Made by a program: the position numbers and the translations under genes. Shown here piece after piece: positions 15,043 through 23,416 of a stretch of 42,170 nt of DNA. The notes beneath the pieces were generated by a model that saw only the letters and a list, made by a program, of their open reading frames with translations, made no database searches and was not told where the DNA came from. How positions within the stretch are numbered: the first letter of the stretch is position 1; each line of letters opens with the position of its first letter. This stretch comes from Ameyamaea chiangmaiensis (GTDB lineage: Bacteria; Pseudomonadota; Alphaproteobacteria; Acetobacterales; Acetobacteraceae), in assembly GCF_013376175.1 (NCBI RefSeq), contig NZ_JABXXR010000014.1:1-42170 (forward strand). The letters run 5' to 3'.

Positions 15043-15146
15043 GTCTCCATGACGGGCGTCGGAGGCCTCTCCTCCAACCTTCAACCCGTCACGGAAAATC
15101 GGTCCGCGCTCTCACTCTCGGGGCGTTGCGGGGTCTCCCCGCAGAA
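15043..15146 (-). promoter_or_regulatory. Conserved leader of the DUF932 gene
   Basis: Partner of the parB-like leader: GCCTCTC (15065-15071), TCAACCCGTCACG (15081-15093), CTCTCACTCT (15109-15118), GCAGAA (15141-15146). A GGAGG/CCTCC stem (15061-15075) holds CCTCT in its loop, and TGCGGGG/CCCCGCA (15127-15143) forms a 7-bp stem. The gap 15038-15193 contains no gene. Confidence 0.55.
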
Positions 15147-15193
15147 GGGGTCGGTCGAGACCTAGGGCTCGGCCGCAGGAAAAGGCTTTCCCC

Positions 15194-18169
15194 TTATCGA
15201 TCCAATCTGACTCGCAGTCGGCGAGCACGCTCCCGGAAGGCTTCCTCGCCTCCTTCCAAGATGTCGCAGACCGCCTTGCGGATCTCAGCGTTCTCCAGCC
15301 CGCCAGCCCTATAGGTGATCGGCGGAAGCCCGCCCGTTAGATGAGGTCCGGCGTCGGCAACGATGATCTGATCCGCGTCGGTGTTGATGACTAGGTTGGC
15401 GTTGTGGGTGACCATGATCACCTGGCGCTTGGCCTTGGCGGCGATGAACAGACCCACCAGCTCCTCGAACACCGATTTGGGGTCCAAATTTTCCTCGGGC
15501 TGATCGATGATCAGAGGCCGGTCATCCGCGTCGTCGAGAGCCAGATAGAGCAGGAGAAGCACGATGCCGCGCGTTCCCGGCGACAACTTGCGGATGTCGA
15601 TTCCGTCGTAGACAATTTCATAGCGCACCGAGATGTGGTCGGTGTCGAAAAGCCAGTGAGCGAACTGTTTCAACCAGGCCCTGAACTCCACCTGCTGGTT
15701 TTGAGCATAGGGCGCATGGCCAATCAGGTCTCTCATATATTGGGCGATGAAACTGGCCATCGCTGCCTGGACATCGGCGGCTGATCCTGTCTCCCAGGCC
15801 GGCCGCAGGGTAGTTTCGGCGAGGCCGATCAGCGCTCCGCGGCCTTGAAACGGCCCGGCTTTGCGGCGATCGAGCAGGTTTTCCTCGGCCACCGTTCCCC
15901 AAGCGGCGACATCGACGACGCGGCGGACGGAAAAGCCGAGCTTGCGCAGCGTGCCGGTCGATGCCGTCAGGCGAGCCATCAAGGGGGCATAGAGGTCCGC
16001 GAGCGCGGCCTGCTCGCTGATGATCGCTTGAAACACCCGGCCGTAGGCGGCATCGCGCTCGGCCTGAAGCAGCCGTCGGCGCTCGGCGGCGCCTTGGGCG
16101 TCGGTCAGTCTTGTCTGAAGGTTTTGCAGCGCGGCGTTCTCCAACGCAATGCGCTGTGAGAGCACCGCATATTGGCTTCGGACGACATTGTCAGCGCTGA
16201 CCAACGCCTCCAGTCGGGTCATTTCGGCAAGAAGAGTGTTGAGTGGAAGTTTGGACAGGTCGGCATTGTCCGGAAAGTACGGCGTGTTCGGAGGCGGCGG
16301 AGGGAGCGGCACGCCCGTGAGCGCCGCGATTTGCTGGTCGGCCCAGGCAACGTAGCCGGCGAGACTCGTGTCGACCGGGCCTTTGTAGATAAGCAGGAAT
16401 TCATCCCATTGCTGCGGGCTCAGGCCGCTGTGCTGGTGCCGCTCGATGGCCTGCCGCAAAAGTTCGGGCGCCTTGGTTACGCGCGTGCTGGCGACCTCGT
16501 CCTGCAGGGCGAGGAAGGTGCGGCGTTGATTGCCGTAGGCCTGAATCGTAGCGCGAATCGCCTGGACGGCCTGACTGATCTGGGTATGCCGTTGCGCTTG
16601 CGCTTCGGTCCCCTTGAGGACCAGCTTGGCCAGATCCTGGTTGTAGCTCTTGATCTGGCCGTCCTTTTGCGTGACCTGTAAGGACAGACCCGCCACCGCC
16701 GCCTCTTTCTCGATCTCGGTGGCGATGCGCTCGGATATGTCGGCGATCGCGTCTGCTTCCCGTTCGCGGGCCTGCTGGAAACGGGCGGTCCGAAATCCGC
16801 GCAATTCGGCGAAATCAATGGCTCCGTCGCGGCCATCCTGCGGATGGGCCTCGAAGATCACGCGTTCGATTTCGGAGATCAGGCCGTCGGACACGCCAGA
16901 GGAGGAACAAAGCTCCTCGACGAACTGCTGAGAGAGGTAACGCGCACGGGGGAAGGCGAGATGGCCGTTGGCGTCACGGCCGTCCAGGAAACGCGTGACC
17001 GAAGCGCCGCCGCCCCAAGCCAGCGTCGTGGTCGCGTTGCCGAGAAGCTTGCGGGCTCGCACCAGAAAAGAGGGGCTGATGTTCTCGTTGGCTCTCCAGG
17101 CCGCCGGCGTGATCGCGTCGCAGCCGGCGGCGATGACGTCGGCCAGCGCGGTCTTGCCGGAGCCGCGCGCGCCGATGATCGCAACGAGGCCGGCATTGAG
17201 GGGAATCGCAGGTGTCGCCGCCCAGCCAGCATCGGCGATCGCCACATGCGAGATGACCTGCGAAGGCATCGCGGTGCGCGGCGGCTCAGCGCCGACATAG
17301 GCGCGACCTTCCGGGTCGATGCACGCCTGACGCAGCGCGTCGAATTCGAGGCCGCCCTTGATCCACGAGTAGCGATCCTCGACCGGCTGTCCGACGGTCT
17401 GCTGGTCATGGGCATCGCTGCCGTGAAGGCAAGGTTTGCAGCCGTCGTAGCGCTCCCGAAGCTGATCGAGTGTCACGCCGCGGCGCCCGCACCAGAATTC
17501 ACGCTGCGCCACGCTGCTCGAAAAGATGATGTGCGCGAACTTCTCGATTTCCTGGCGCATGGTCGCATCGGCGGCCTGGCGCAGGCCAGACGTTCCGTCG
17601 CCGGCCGCACCCGCGACCGCGACGAGGATGTTCGCCTTCGCCCAGTCGCTCTCGCGCATCACACGTCGAAGCTGGTCGAAATTGACCTTGAACTGCGTCG
17701 CGCCATGCGCGAGCGCCGCCCGATCGTCGATAATGCTGGGGTCGGCCTTCTTGCCGAGCGAGATCAGATCCTGGCGGGTGCAGTTGAAGGTATCGCCGTG
17801 CGCTTGGAACTGCAGGCGCTGAAGGATGCGATGCAGCTCGTCGACGTGCCTGGGGTCTTCGGGGCTGACAAGAAGATGGACGTTGACGAAGCCGGTTTTC
17901 GCGGCGACGTCGAGGCGCAGTTCGACGTTGGGAAAGATGAGCTGAACATTGGGCAGGCGACCCGCCGCCTTATATCCCAGGATGGTCTGATAGGTATCCG
18001 TCAAATAATAGTCCGTCACCGCGATCGCCTCGACCTTCGGCGTGACGGCTTCGAGCGTGTCGAGGTAGGTTTCCCAGGGCGAGCCGCCGCCGAACTGATT
18101 GTTCAAGACGGTGCCAGGCGCGTGAATATGCGGTTCCCAGCGCCGCCACTCAGATCCACGACCGATCAT
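15194..18169 (-). CDS. PHP-domain plus ABC/SMC-like ATPase (TrlF-like), defence candidate
   Basis: 991 aa from the ATG at 18167-18169, chosen for the GGAGGG site just upstream and the family-like start; a frame 23 codons longer exists. An N-terminal PHP phosphoesterase domain shows H14/H16 (EPHIHAPGT), VTD near 53, PNVE near 83, NVH near 98 and HGSDAH at 249-254. An ABC-type ATPase follows: Walker A GARGSGKT (333-340), a long coiled-coil region (about 470-760, with a PPPPP hinge), signature LSPGT at 862, Walker B LIIDQPEE near 886-893 and an H-loop THNANL near 921. This is the layout of TrlF family AAA-like ATPases, which occur in defence islands. It is 122 bp behind a PD-(D/E)XK nuclease gene on the same strand. 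Confidence 0.82.
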   Translation of the reverse strand: MIGRGSEWRRWEPHIHAPGTVLNNQFGGGSPWETYLDTLEAVTPKVEAIAVTDYYLTDTYQTILGYKAAGRLPNVQLIFPNVELRLDVAAKTGFVNVHLLVSPEDPRHVDELHRILQRLQFQAHGDTFNCTRQDLISLGKKADPSIIDDRAALAHGATQFKVNFDQLRRVMRESDWAKANILVAVAGAAGDGTSGLRQAADATMRQEIEKFAHIIFSSSVAQREFWCGRRGVTLDQLRERYDGCKPCLHGSDAHDQQTVGQPVEDRYSWIKGGLEFDALRQACIDPEGRAYVGAEPPRTAMPSQVISHVAIADAGWAATPAIPLNAGLVAIIGARGSGKTALADVIAAGCDAITPAAWRANENISPSFLVRARKLLGNATTTLAWGGGASVTRFLDGRDANGHLAFPRARYLSQQFVEELCSSSGVSDGLISEIERVIFEAHPQDGRDGAIDFAELRGFRTARFQQAREREADAIADISERIATEIEKEAAVAGLSLQVTQKDGQIKSYNQDLAKLVLKGTEAQAQRHTQISQAVQAIRATIQAYGNQRRTFLALQDEVASTRVTKAPELLRQAIERHQHSGLSPQQWDEFLLIYKGPVDTSLAGYVAWADQQIAALTGVPLPPPPPNTPYFPDNADLSKLPLNTLLAEMTRLEALVSADNVVRSQYAVLSQRIALENAALQNLQTRLTDAQGAAERRRLLQAERDAAYGRVFQAIISEQAALADLYAPLMARLTASTGTLRKLGFSVRRVVDVAAWGTVAEENLLDRRKAGPFQGRGALIGLAETTLRPAWETGSAADVQAAMASFIAQYMRDLIGHAPYAQNQQVEFRAWLKQFAHWLFDTDHISVRYEIVYDGIDIRKLSPGTRGIVLLLLYLALDDADDRPLIIDQPEENLDPKSVFEELVGLFIAAKAKRQVIMVTHNANLVINTDADQIIVADAGPHLTGGLPPITYRAGGLENAEIRKAVCDILEGGEEAFRERARRLRVRLDR

Positions 18170-18197
18170 ATTCCCTCCGCTGATGCCGGTCGTTCTT

Positions 18198-18223
18198 CGC
18201 CGTAACGGCGTTGCCCCGGGCAA
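18198..18223. promoter_or_regulatory. Two abutting 13-bp palindromes upstream of the PHP-ATPase gene
   Basis: CGCCGT-A-ACGGCG (18198-18210) is followed without a gap by TTGCCC-C-GGGCAA (18211-18223). Both are perfect dyads with 6-bp arms and a one-base centre, 28-54 bp before the start codon. A paired operator or a small attenuator is possible; the next 70 bp upstream are AT-richer and could hold the promoter. Confidence 0.45.
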
Positions 18224-18291
18224 TGTATTCGACTGCAATATTGAAGTGTTTAACCGTTACATGAGCGACCAGCGCAGAGAAACGTCGAGCA

Positions 18292-19332
18292 TTAGCGGCT
18301 CACGCGAAACGCCCATCCAAGCTCGTTACGCTGGTCGTTGAGGCCGTCCGAATAATCATGAAGAACCGACTCGATTTGGTGCTCGCTCAAGGTGCAGGGG
18401 TTCTCCAGCGCCGTCTGATCCCACCCGATATTCCAGATCGTCAGCAATTCGGGTTTGTCGCTCCAGCGCGGCAGGAAGAAGGTGATCGCCATCAGCGTCG
18501 GGAACTGCCGCAGGATACCGATCTGGGTCTGATGGCCCGCAAGATTGCTCTTTCCATCAAACTCCGGGAGCGAGAGGATCTGTTCTCCGGGGGAGCCGAG
18601 CGCGATCTGCCACAGCTCTCCGCTCACGCAGCTTTCAGCGGGTGGGCCGGCGTGGAAGAACACCGGCAGCAAGCCGGACGGACCCTGCGCGACGCCGCTG
18701 AGGCGCCCAAGATCGACCACGAGCACCGTAGGGCCGTATTCGATCTGCCCGGCCTTGATGTTGTTGCTGATCTTCTGGATCGTGTCGTCGATCCGCGTGA
18801 CGGAGTCGGCGTCGGGCAAGTGCCCTGAAATCTCGTGCGGCTTTCCGAAATGGATGCCGGGTTGCCGTGCGCGGCCATCCAGCTTGGCCGCGATCTCAAG
18901 CGCTTCGTGACCGATTTCCTTGTGACGTCGAAGCGGTTCGGCGATTTCGAGCGCCTTGACTTCGAAATAGAGGTGTCCGTCGGGATGCGGGTAGCGGAAG
19001 TCCGGCCGCTTCGCCTGATGTCCTCCGGTCCCCGGCGTGCGTTCGAGCACGACGCCGCGGTCTTTCATCGCCAGGTAGAAGGATGCTTCCGAATAGGCCT
19101 CATAGGCCTGTGCCATCTGGACATGGTCTTCGGGCCCGGTCACCGCCTTGAGCTTGGCGCGCAACTCGCGGTCCAGCGCCGCCAGCGTGGCGTCGCTGGC
19201 GGCGTCCAGATTGATCCGTTCGACCTGTTCGCGCGTCATCATCATGATGGGAACGGAGACGGTCAGACCGGACAGCAACTGCGACACGCGAACGAATTCG
19301 TCGATGGATGTAGTCGCCATCATCGGCCTCAC
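18292..19332 (-). CDS. PD-(D/E)XK nuclease-like protein
   Basis: 346 aa. The core motif is visible as KRPDFRYPHPDGHLYFEVKAL: D111, E124 and K126 form a classic PD-(D/E)XK active site, preceded by a helix with E82. The N-terminal 70 residues are helical, and the C-terminal half (about 195-330) contains a beta-rich segment with VLVVDLGRLSG, FFLPRWSDKPELLTIWN. No restriction-modification partner is nearby, so the target is unknown. The start overlaps the stop of the 184-aa gene (4 bp), so these two are coupled, and the PHP-ATPase gene follows 122 bp downstream. I infer a nuclease effector working with the ATPase. Start could instead be at 19320. Confidence 0.75.
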   Translation of the reverse strand: MRPMMATTSIDEFVRVSQLLSGLTVSVPIMMMTREQVERINLDAASDATLAALDRELRAKLKAVTGPEDHVQMAQAYEAYSEASFYLAMKDRGVVLERTPGTGGHQAKRPDFRYPHPDGHLYFEVKALEIAEPLRRHKEIGHEALEIAAKLDGRARQPGIHFGKPHEISGHLPDADSVTRIDDTIQKISNNIKAGQIEYGPTVLVVDLGRLSGVAQGPSGLLPVFFHAGPPAESCVSGELWQIALGSPGEQILSLPEFDGKSNLAGHQTQIGILRQFPTLMAITFFLPRWSDKPELLTIWNIGWDQTALENPCTLSEHQIESVLHDYSDGLNDQRNELGWAFRVSR

Positions 19333-19883
19333 GCGCGGCGCAGCATCCGCTCGACGCGGACGCGCTGATAACCATTGGCATGCACCTGCTGGCGCAGTTG
19401 GCCGAGGTCACGAACCCCGAACGCCACGGCGGCTTTGATGGGACTGGCGAAGGTGGCGTAGTAGGTCCAGCGCACACCGACCGGGAGGGACGCGTTCTGA
19501 CGGCGATCGGTGATGGCGATGTCGCGCGGATCACTCGTGTTGCGGAAGGCATGGAAGGTGAACCAGTCCGGCCGCCGGTAACGCGCGGCCTTCATGAAGG
19601 GCACCGACTGCACCTTGACGTCGCCCTGGTCGAGCACCCAACCGCGCTGCTCCAGAATCTGCCGCACCATATGGCCGATCATCTGCTTGACGCGGTCCGC
19701 CAGCACGTCTTCGCGGAACGCCTCTAGAAGCTGCTCTTCGATACCTTCGACGGCCGGCTTGCTGAGCTCCGACGCCGTCTCGAGGCGGGCGACGTTCTCA
19801 GGCAGTGTCAGGAAGGTCCAGATCTGCTGGCCGAGTTCCGACGCGTACAGCGACGCAAACTTTTCAGGGTTGTAGATGAACAT
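19329..19883 (-). CDS. Unknown 184-aa protein, first gene of the nuclease/PHP-ATPase set
   Basis: 184 aa from the ATG at 19881-19883 with GGAGG six bases upstream; the longer frame is rejected on that ground. No signal peptide or membrane segment. Notable segments are FASLYASELGQQIWTFLTLP near 5-25, a helical stretch to about 85 (EEQLLEAFREDVLADRVKQMIGHMVRQIL) and a beta-rich C-terminal half with SVPFMKAARYRRPDWFTFHAF. I do not recognise the family. It is coupled to the PD-(D/E)XK gene by an ATGA overlap and diverges from abiE, so it likely belongs to the same functional unit as the nuclease and the ATPase. Confidence 0.65.
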   Translation of the reverse strand: MFIYNPEKFASLYASELGQQIWTFLTLPENVARLETASELSKPAVEGIEEQLLEAFREDVLADRVKQMIGHMVRQILEQRGWVLDQGDVKVQSVPFMKAARYRRPDWFTFHAFRNTSDPRDIAITDRRQNASLPVGVRWTYYATFASPIKAAVAFGVRDLGQLRQQVHANGYQRVRVERMLRRA

Positions 19884-19962
19884 GGCGGGCCTCCATTTCA
19901 GGCAAATATGCCCGGTCATTAAGGTCCGGTCAAGGTGACCTCAACCATAATGTGGAGCGCCT

Positions 19963-19998
19963 TGAAGACTGTCAGAAAACTGCGTATATTTCTGACAG
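19963..19998 (+). promoter_or_regulatory. abiE promoter with overlapping inverted-repeat operator
   Basis: TTGAAG (19963-19968) and TATATT (19985-19990) are 16 bp apart. A perfect 10-bp inverted repeat, CTGTCAGAAA (19969-19978) and TTTCTGACAG (19989-19998), fills the spacer and covers the -10 box. AGGAG follows at once, 6 bp before the abiEi ATG. AbiEi proteins repress their own operon by binding inverted repeats, so this is its probable operator. Confidence 0.65.
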
Positions 19999-20007
19999 GA
20001 GATAGCG

Positions 20008-20601
20008 ATGCAGCGACTGACCGAACAGATTCTTGCTTACGCGGAGGGTTTGCCCGAGGGCGCGCCCGTTTCCGCAAAGGGTCTCCTGCACCTTGGCAAC
20101 AGGGCTGCCATAGACCAGGCATTGTCGCGCCTTGTCGAACGGGGCCAGCTGATGAGGGCGGGTCGAGGTGTTTATCTGCGTCCGATCTCCAGTCGGTTCG
20201 GCATCAGGTCGCCTTCGGTCCAGCAGGCGGTCGAGGCGCTCGCCAGTCAGCGTGGCGAGGTCATCGTGTCGAGCGGCGCAGCGGCGGCGAATACGCTCGG
20301 GCTCACGACGCAGGTGCCGGTGAGGTCGGTCTATCTGACCTCTGGCCGCAGCCGGACGATGAGCCTGGGTAAGCAAGTGGTCGAGCTTCGGCACGCGCCA
20401 CGTTGGCAGCTCGCCCTGGCCAATAGGCCCGCCGGCGAGGCGGTTCGCGCGCTCGCCTGGCTGGGGCCTGAGAAGGCCGAAGCCGCGTTAAAGGCCCTGA
20501 AGCGCAAGCTTCCTTCGACCACGTTCCAGGAGCTGGTGGCGGTGGCGCCGCAGCTTCCGACCTGGCTGGCGCGTAGCGTCGGGAAAGCCGCGCATGGCTG
20601 A
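20008..20601 (+). CDS. abiEi: AbiEi-type antitoxin/autorepressor
   Basis: 197 aa. N-terminal winged-helix region LTEQILAYAEGLPEGAPVSAKGLLHLGNRAAIDQALSRL with RGVYLRP (about 52-58) is the AbiEi antitoxin wHTH; the C-terminal part (DUF6088-like, about 65-197) has VSSGAAAANTLGLTTQVP and LTSGRSRTMSLG. AbiEi neutralises the AbiEii toxin without direct complex formation (type IV) and represses the operon. The start is set by AGGAG 6 bp upstream. It overlaps the toxin gene by 8 bp, the usual order antitoxin then toxin. Confidence 0.88.
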   Translation: MQRLTEQILAYAEGLPEGAPVSAKGLLHLGNRAAIDQALSRLVERGQLMRAGRGVYLRPISSRFGIRSPSVQQAVEALASQRGEVIVSSGAAAANTLGLTTQVPVRSVYLTSGRSRTMSLGKQVVELRHAPRWQLALANRPAGEAVRALAWLGPEKAEAALKALKRKLPSTTFQELVAVAPQLPTWLARSVGKAAHG

Positions 20602-21613
20602 CGTGTTCCACGCTCTGTCGGCTTCGGACCGTAGCGATGTCCTGGGCATCGCAGCCGATAAATCCGGTCGCCCCGCGCATCTTCTCGAAAAGGATGCATG
20701 GGTGGTCTGGGCGCTGTCGGCGCTCTACGGCTCGGCGCTGGGCGAACATCTGGTCTTCAAGGGCGGTACGTCGCTGTCCAAGGCCTACGGAGTGATCCGG
20801 CGCTTCTCCGAGGATGTCGACCTGACCTATGATATTCGCGCAATTGCCCCCGATCTCGTCGGCGAGAACGGCGAGGCTCTGCCGCGTTCACGCAGCGAGG
20901 AGAAGCGCTGGTCGAGCGAAGTACGAAAGCGCCTTCCGGAATGGGTGGCCGGAAAGGTCCACCCGACGATCGCCGAGGCGTTAGCGCGCGAGAACCTCGC
21001 CGCGGCGATTCGCGCCGACGGCGAGAAACTGTTCATCGACTATGAGGCGACGGCCACCGGGACGGGCTATGTCGCGCCAAGCGTGATGCTCGAATTCGGC
21101 GCGCGCTCGACTGGCGAGCCGGCGAGCCTGCGCGATGTCGTCTGCGATGCTGACGGGCTGGTCGAGAATGTCGTCTTTCCAACCGCCCGGCCTCGGGTGA
21201 TGCATGCGGAGCGAACCTTCTGGGAGAAGGCGACCGCGATCCATGTCTTCTGCCTGCAGGAACGACTGCGCGGCGAACGCTTCGCCCGTCACTGGCATGA
21301 CGTGGTGCGATTGGACGAGGCAGGCCTGGCAGACGCCGCGTTCGCGGATCGGGATCTGGCGGGCGCCGTCGCGCGCCACAAGTCGATGTTCTTCGTCGAG
21401 AAGGGGGCCGATCGCGAACCGATCGATTACGCCGCTGCGGTCAACGGGGGTCTGCGTCTCGTACCGGCCGGGGAAGCGCTGAAAGCGCTCGGCGATGACT
21501 ATGCGCACATGGTCGATGACGGCCTGCTGCTCGATGACGCCGAATCTTTTGAAGCGTTGATGGCGCGCTGCGCCGACATTGCCGAGCGCGCCAACCGCGG
21601 CAATCAAACATAG
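20594..21613 (+). CDS. abiEii: AbiEii-type nucleotidyltransferase toxin
   Basis: 339 aa. The nucleotidyltransferase core is intact: FKGGTSLSKAYG with the GGTS box at 57-60 and K63, then SEDVDL at 72-77 with D74 and D76. Downstream, HAERTFWEKATAIH near 204-217 is the conserved helix of AbiEii/AbiGii toxins, which block translation by transferring nucleotides to tRNA. Length matches the family. It follows abiEi with overlap, and the OLD nuclease gene begins only 18 bp later, so the defence genes behind it may be co-transcribed. Confidence 0.9.
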   Translation: MADVFHALSASDRSDVLGIAADKSGRPAHLLEKDAWVVWALSALYGSALGEHLVFKGGTSLSKAYGVIRRFSEDVDLTYDIRAIAPDLVGENGEALPRSRSEEKRWSSEVRKRLPEWVAGKVHPTIAEALARENLAAAIRADGEKLFIDYEATATGTGYVAPSVMLEFGARSTGEPASLRDVVCDADGLVENVVFPTARPRVMHAERTFWEKATAIHVFCLQERLRGERFARHWHDVVRLDEAGLADAAFADRDLAGAVARHKSMFFVEKGADREPIDYAAAVNGGLRLVPAGEALKALGDDYAHMVDDGLLLDDAESFEALMARCADIAERANRGNQT

Positions 21614-21631
21614 GAAGCAGGGGGCAACAGT

Positions 21632-23416
21632 GTGCGGATATCACGGGTAAAAATAAGCAATTTTGCCAACTTCTCGGACATCGACGTCGAGACGGGCGAG
21701 AGCATCGTCATTGTCGGCGAGAACAAGGTCGGCAAGAGCAACTTCATCCGCGCCCTGCAATTGATCCTCGATCCCGGGCTGTCGGAGCGTGACCGCCAGC
21801 TCGGGCTCGAACATTTCTGGGACGGCCTGGGCGAGAACAAGCTCGGCGAGACGATTGAGATCTCTGTCGATCTGACGGATTTCACCGGCGACCCGCGCCT
21901 GATGGCGCACCTCAACGATTGCGTGGTGGACCCAGGCCCTCCCATGGTCGCGCGCCTCACGTACCGCTTCCAGCCAAAGGCAAATCTCGGCCGCGATCCT
22001 GAAAGTCTGGCCGACTACGAGTACGTCATTTTCGGCGGCGACGATCCAGATATGGCGATCGGATCGTCCTTGCGCCGGATGCTGCCGCTCGATGTCCAGA
22101 TCGCGCTCCGCGATGCCGAGAAGGACCTGTCGAGCTGGCGAAACTCGCCGCTGAGGCCCCTGATCGAGCAGTTGGCCGCCTCGCTCGACGAAGACGCTCG
22201 TGACGAAATCCAGGAACAGGTCAATGAGGCTCAGGCCGAGTTAGCCGGCCATGCCGAGGTGGTTGCTACCGCGCAACGGATTAGCGACCGCCTGATCGCC
22301 ATTGCGGGTGAGCAGCACGCCGTTCCGCTCACGCTCGGCCTCGCTCCAACGCGGGTCGATGCGCTGCTGCGCAGCCTGCGCTTGCTGATCGACAATGGCG
22401 CGCGCGGCATTGGCGACGCCAGCCTGGGCACCGCCAACCTGATCTTCTTGGCGTTGAAGAGCCTCGAGCTCGATCGTTTGGTGACTGACGGCGAGCGAGA
22501 CCACACTTTCTTCGTAGTCGAAGAGCCCGAGGCGCATCTTCATCCGCATGTCCAGCGGCTGGTCTATCGCTACTTCCTCGGCGGCGCAGCGGATGATCAG
22601 GAAGACGCGCGGCCGCTCACCACCATCCTCACGACGCACTCGCCGCATATCGCGAGCGTCACTCCGATCCGCTCGATCGTCCTCCTCCGCCACGACGCCG
22701 GCGAAGACGCGACGACCGCAGTCTCCACGGCGACAGCTCCGCTGACCGAGCGCGATGAGGCCGACCTCCAGCGCTATATCGACGTCAGCCGCGGCGAGAT
22801 CTTCTTTGCGCGCGGCGTCATCCTCGTCGAAGGCGACGCCGAGCGGTTTCTCATTCCCGCATTCGCCGAGGCGCTGGGCATACCGCTCGACATGTTGGGC
22901 ATCACGGTCTGCTCGGTGAGCGGCACCAATTTCACGCCCTATGTGAAGCTGCTGGGGCCGCAGGGCCTGAACATTCCGCACGTCATCCTAACCGATCGCG
23001 ATCCGAACGGCGCGAACCCGCCGCTGGTGCGCCGCCGCCTCATCAATGTGCTGCGCCTGATCGAGAACGGCGTGAACTATACGCCGCTGGACGCCGACGC
23101 CGTGATCGCTCGTGCCGAGCCACTCGGCTATTTCGTAAACAGCAACACGCTTGAGCCGGAGCTGTTCTGTGACGGCCTGGCGGAAGCGATGCAGCAGGTC
23201 ATCGAGGAGGAACTGTCGATCAACCAGGCGACCCGCGACCTGATTCAAGGCTGGGTCGACGACACTGACACGCTCGATGAGGAACGCCTGATCAAGCTCA
23301 TCGAACGGATCGGCAAGGGGCGCTTCGCGCAGGCGCTGGCGCCCCACGTCGATGAGGATACGTGCCCGGACTATATCCGGAGGGCGTTGGAGCACATTCG
23401 CGATGCCCTTGCGTAG
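21632..23416 (+). CDS. Class 2 OLD-family ATPase-nuclease (GajA-like)
   Basis: 594 aa with a GTG start at 21632 behind a G-rich site. ATPase: Walker A GENKVGKSN (29-37), signature ASLGTANL (263-270), Walker B VEEPEAHLHP (296-305), H-loop THSPHI (335-340). C-terminal Toprim nuclease: VEGDAE with E400, and TDRD with D455/D457. A UvrD-like helicase gene directly behind it, overlapping by 14 bp, defines the class 2 OLD arrangement and resembles Gabija GajA (about 580 aa). GajA-type enzymes nick DNA when nucleotide levels fall. The C-terminal region after the Toprim domain is longer than the minimal core. Confidence 0.88.
   Translation: MRISRVKISNFANFSDIDVETGESIVIVGENKVGKSNFIRALQLILDPGLSERDRQLGLEHFWDGLGENKLGETIEISVDLTDFTGDPRLMAHLNDCVVDPGPPMVARLTYRFQPKANLGRDPESLADYEYVIFGGDDPDMAIGSSLRRMLPLDVQIALRDAEKDLSSWRNSPLRPLIEQLAASLDEDARDEIQEQVNEAQAELAGHAEVVATAQRISDRLIAIAGEQHAVPLTLGLAPTRVDALLRSLRLLIDNGARGIGDASLGTANLIFLALKSLELDRLVTDGERDHTFFVVEEPEAHLHPHVQRLVYRYFLGGAADDQEDARPLTTILTTHSPHIASVTPIRSIVLLRHDAGEDATTAVSTATAPLTERDEADLQRYIDVSRGEIFFARGVILVEGDAERFLIPAFAEALGIPLDMLGITVCSVSGTNFTPYVKLLGPQGLNIPHVILTDRDPNGANPPLVRRRLINVLRLIENGVNYTPLDADAVIARAEPLGYFVNSNTLEPELFCDGLAEAMQQVIEEELSINQATRDLIQGWVDDTDTLDEERLIKLIERIGKGRFAQALAPHVDEDTCPDYIRRALEHIRDALA

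Noticed and set aside
16844-18205. Plus-strand frame of 453 codons antisense to the PHP-ATPase gene
   Set aside because: Walker, PHP and ABC motifs are all on the minus strand; the antisense translation has no recognisable domain.
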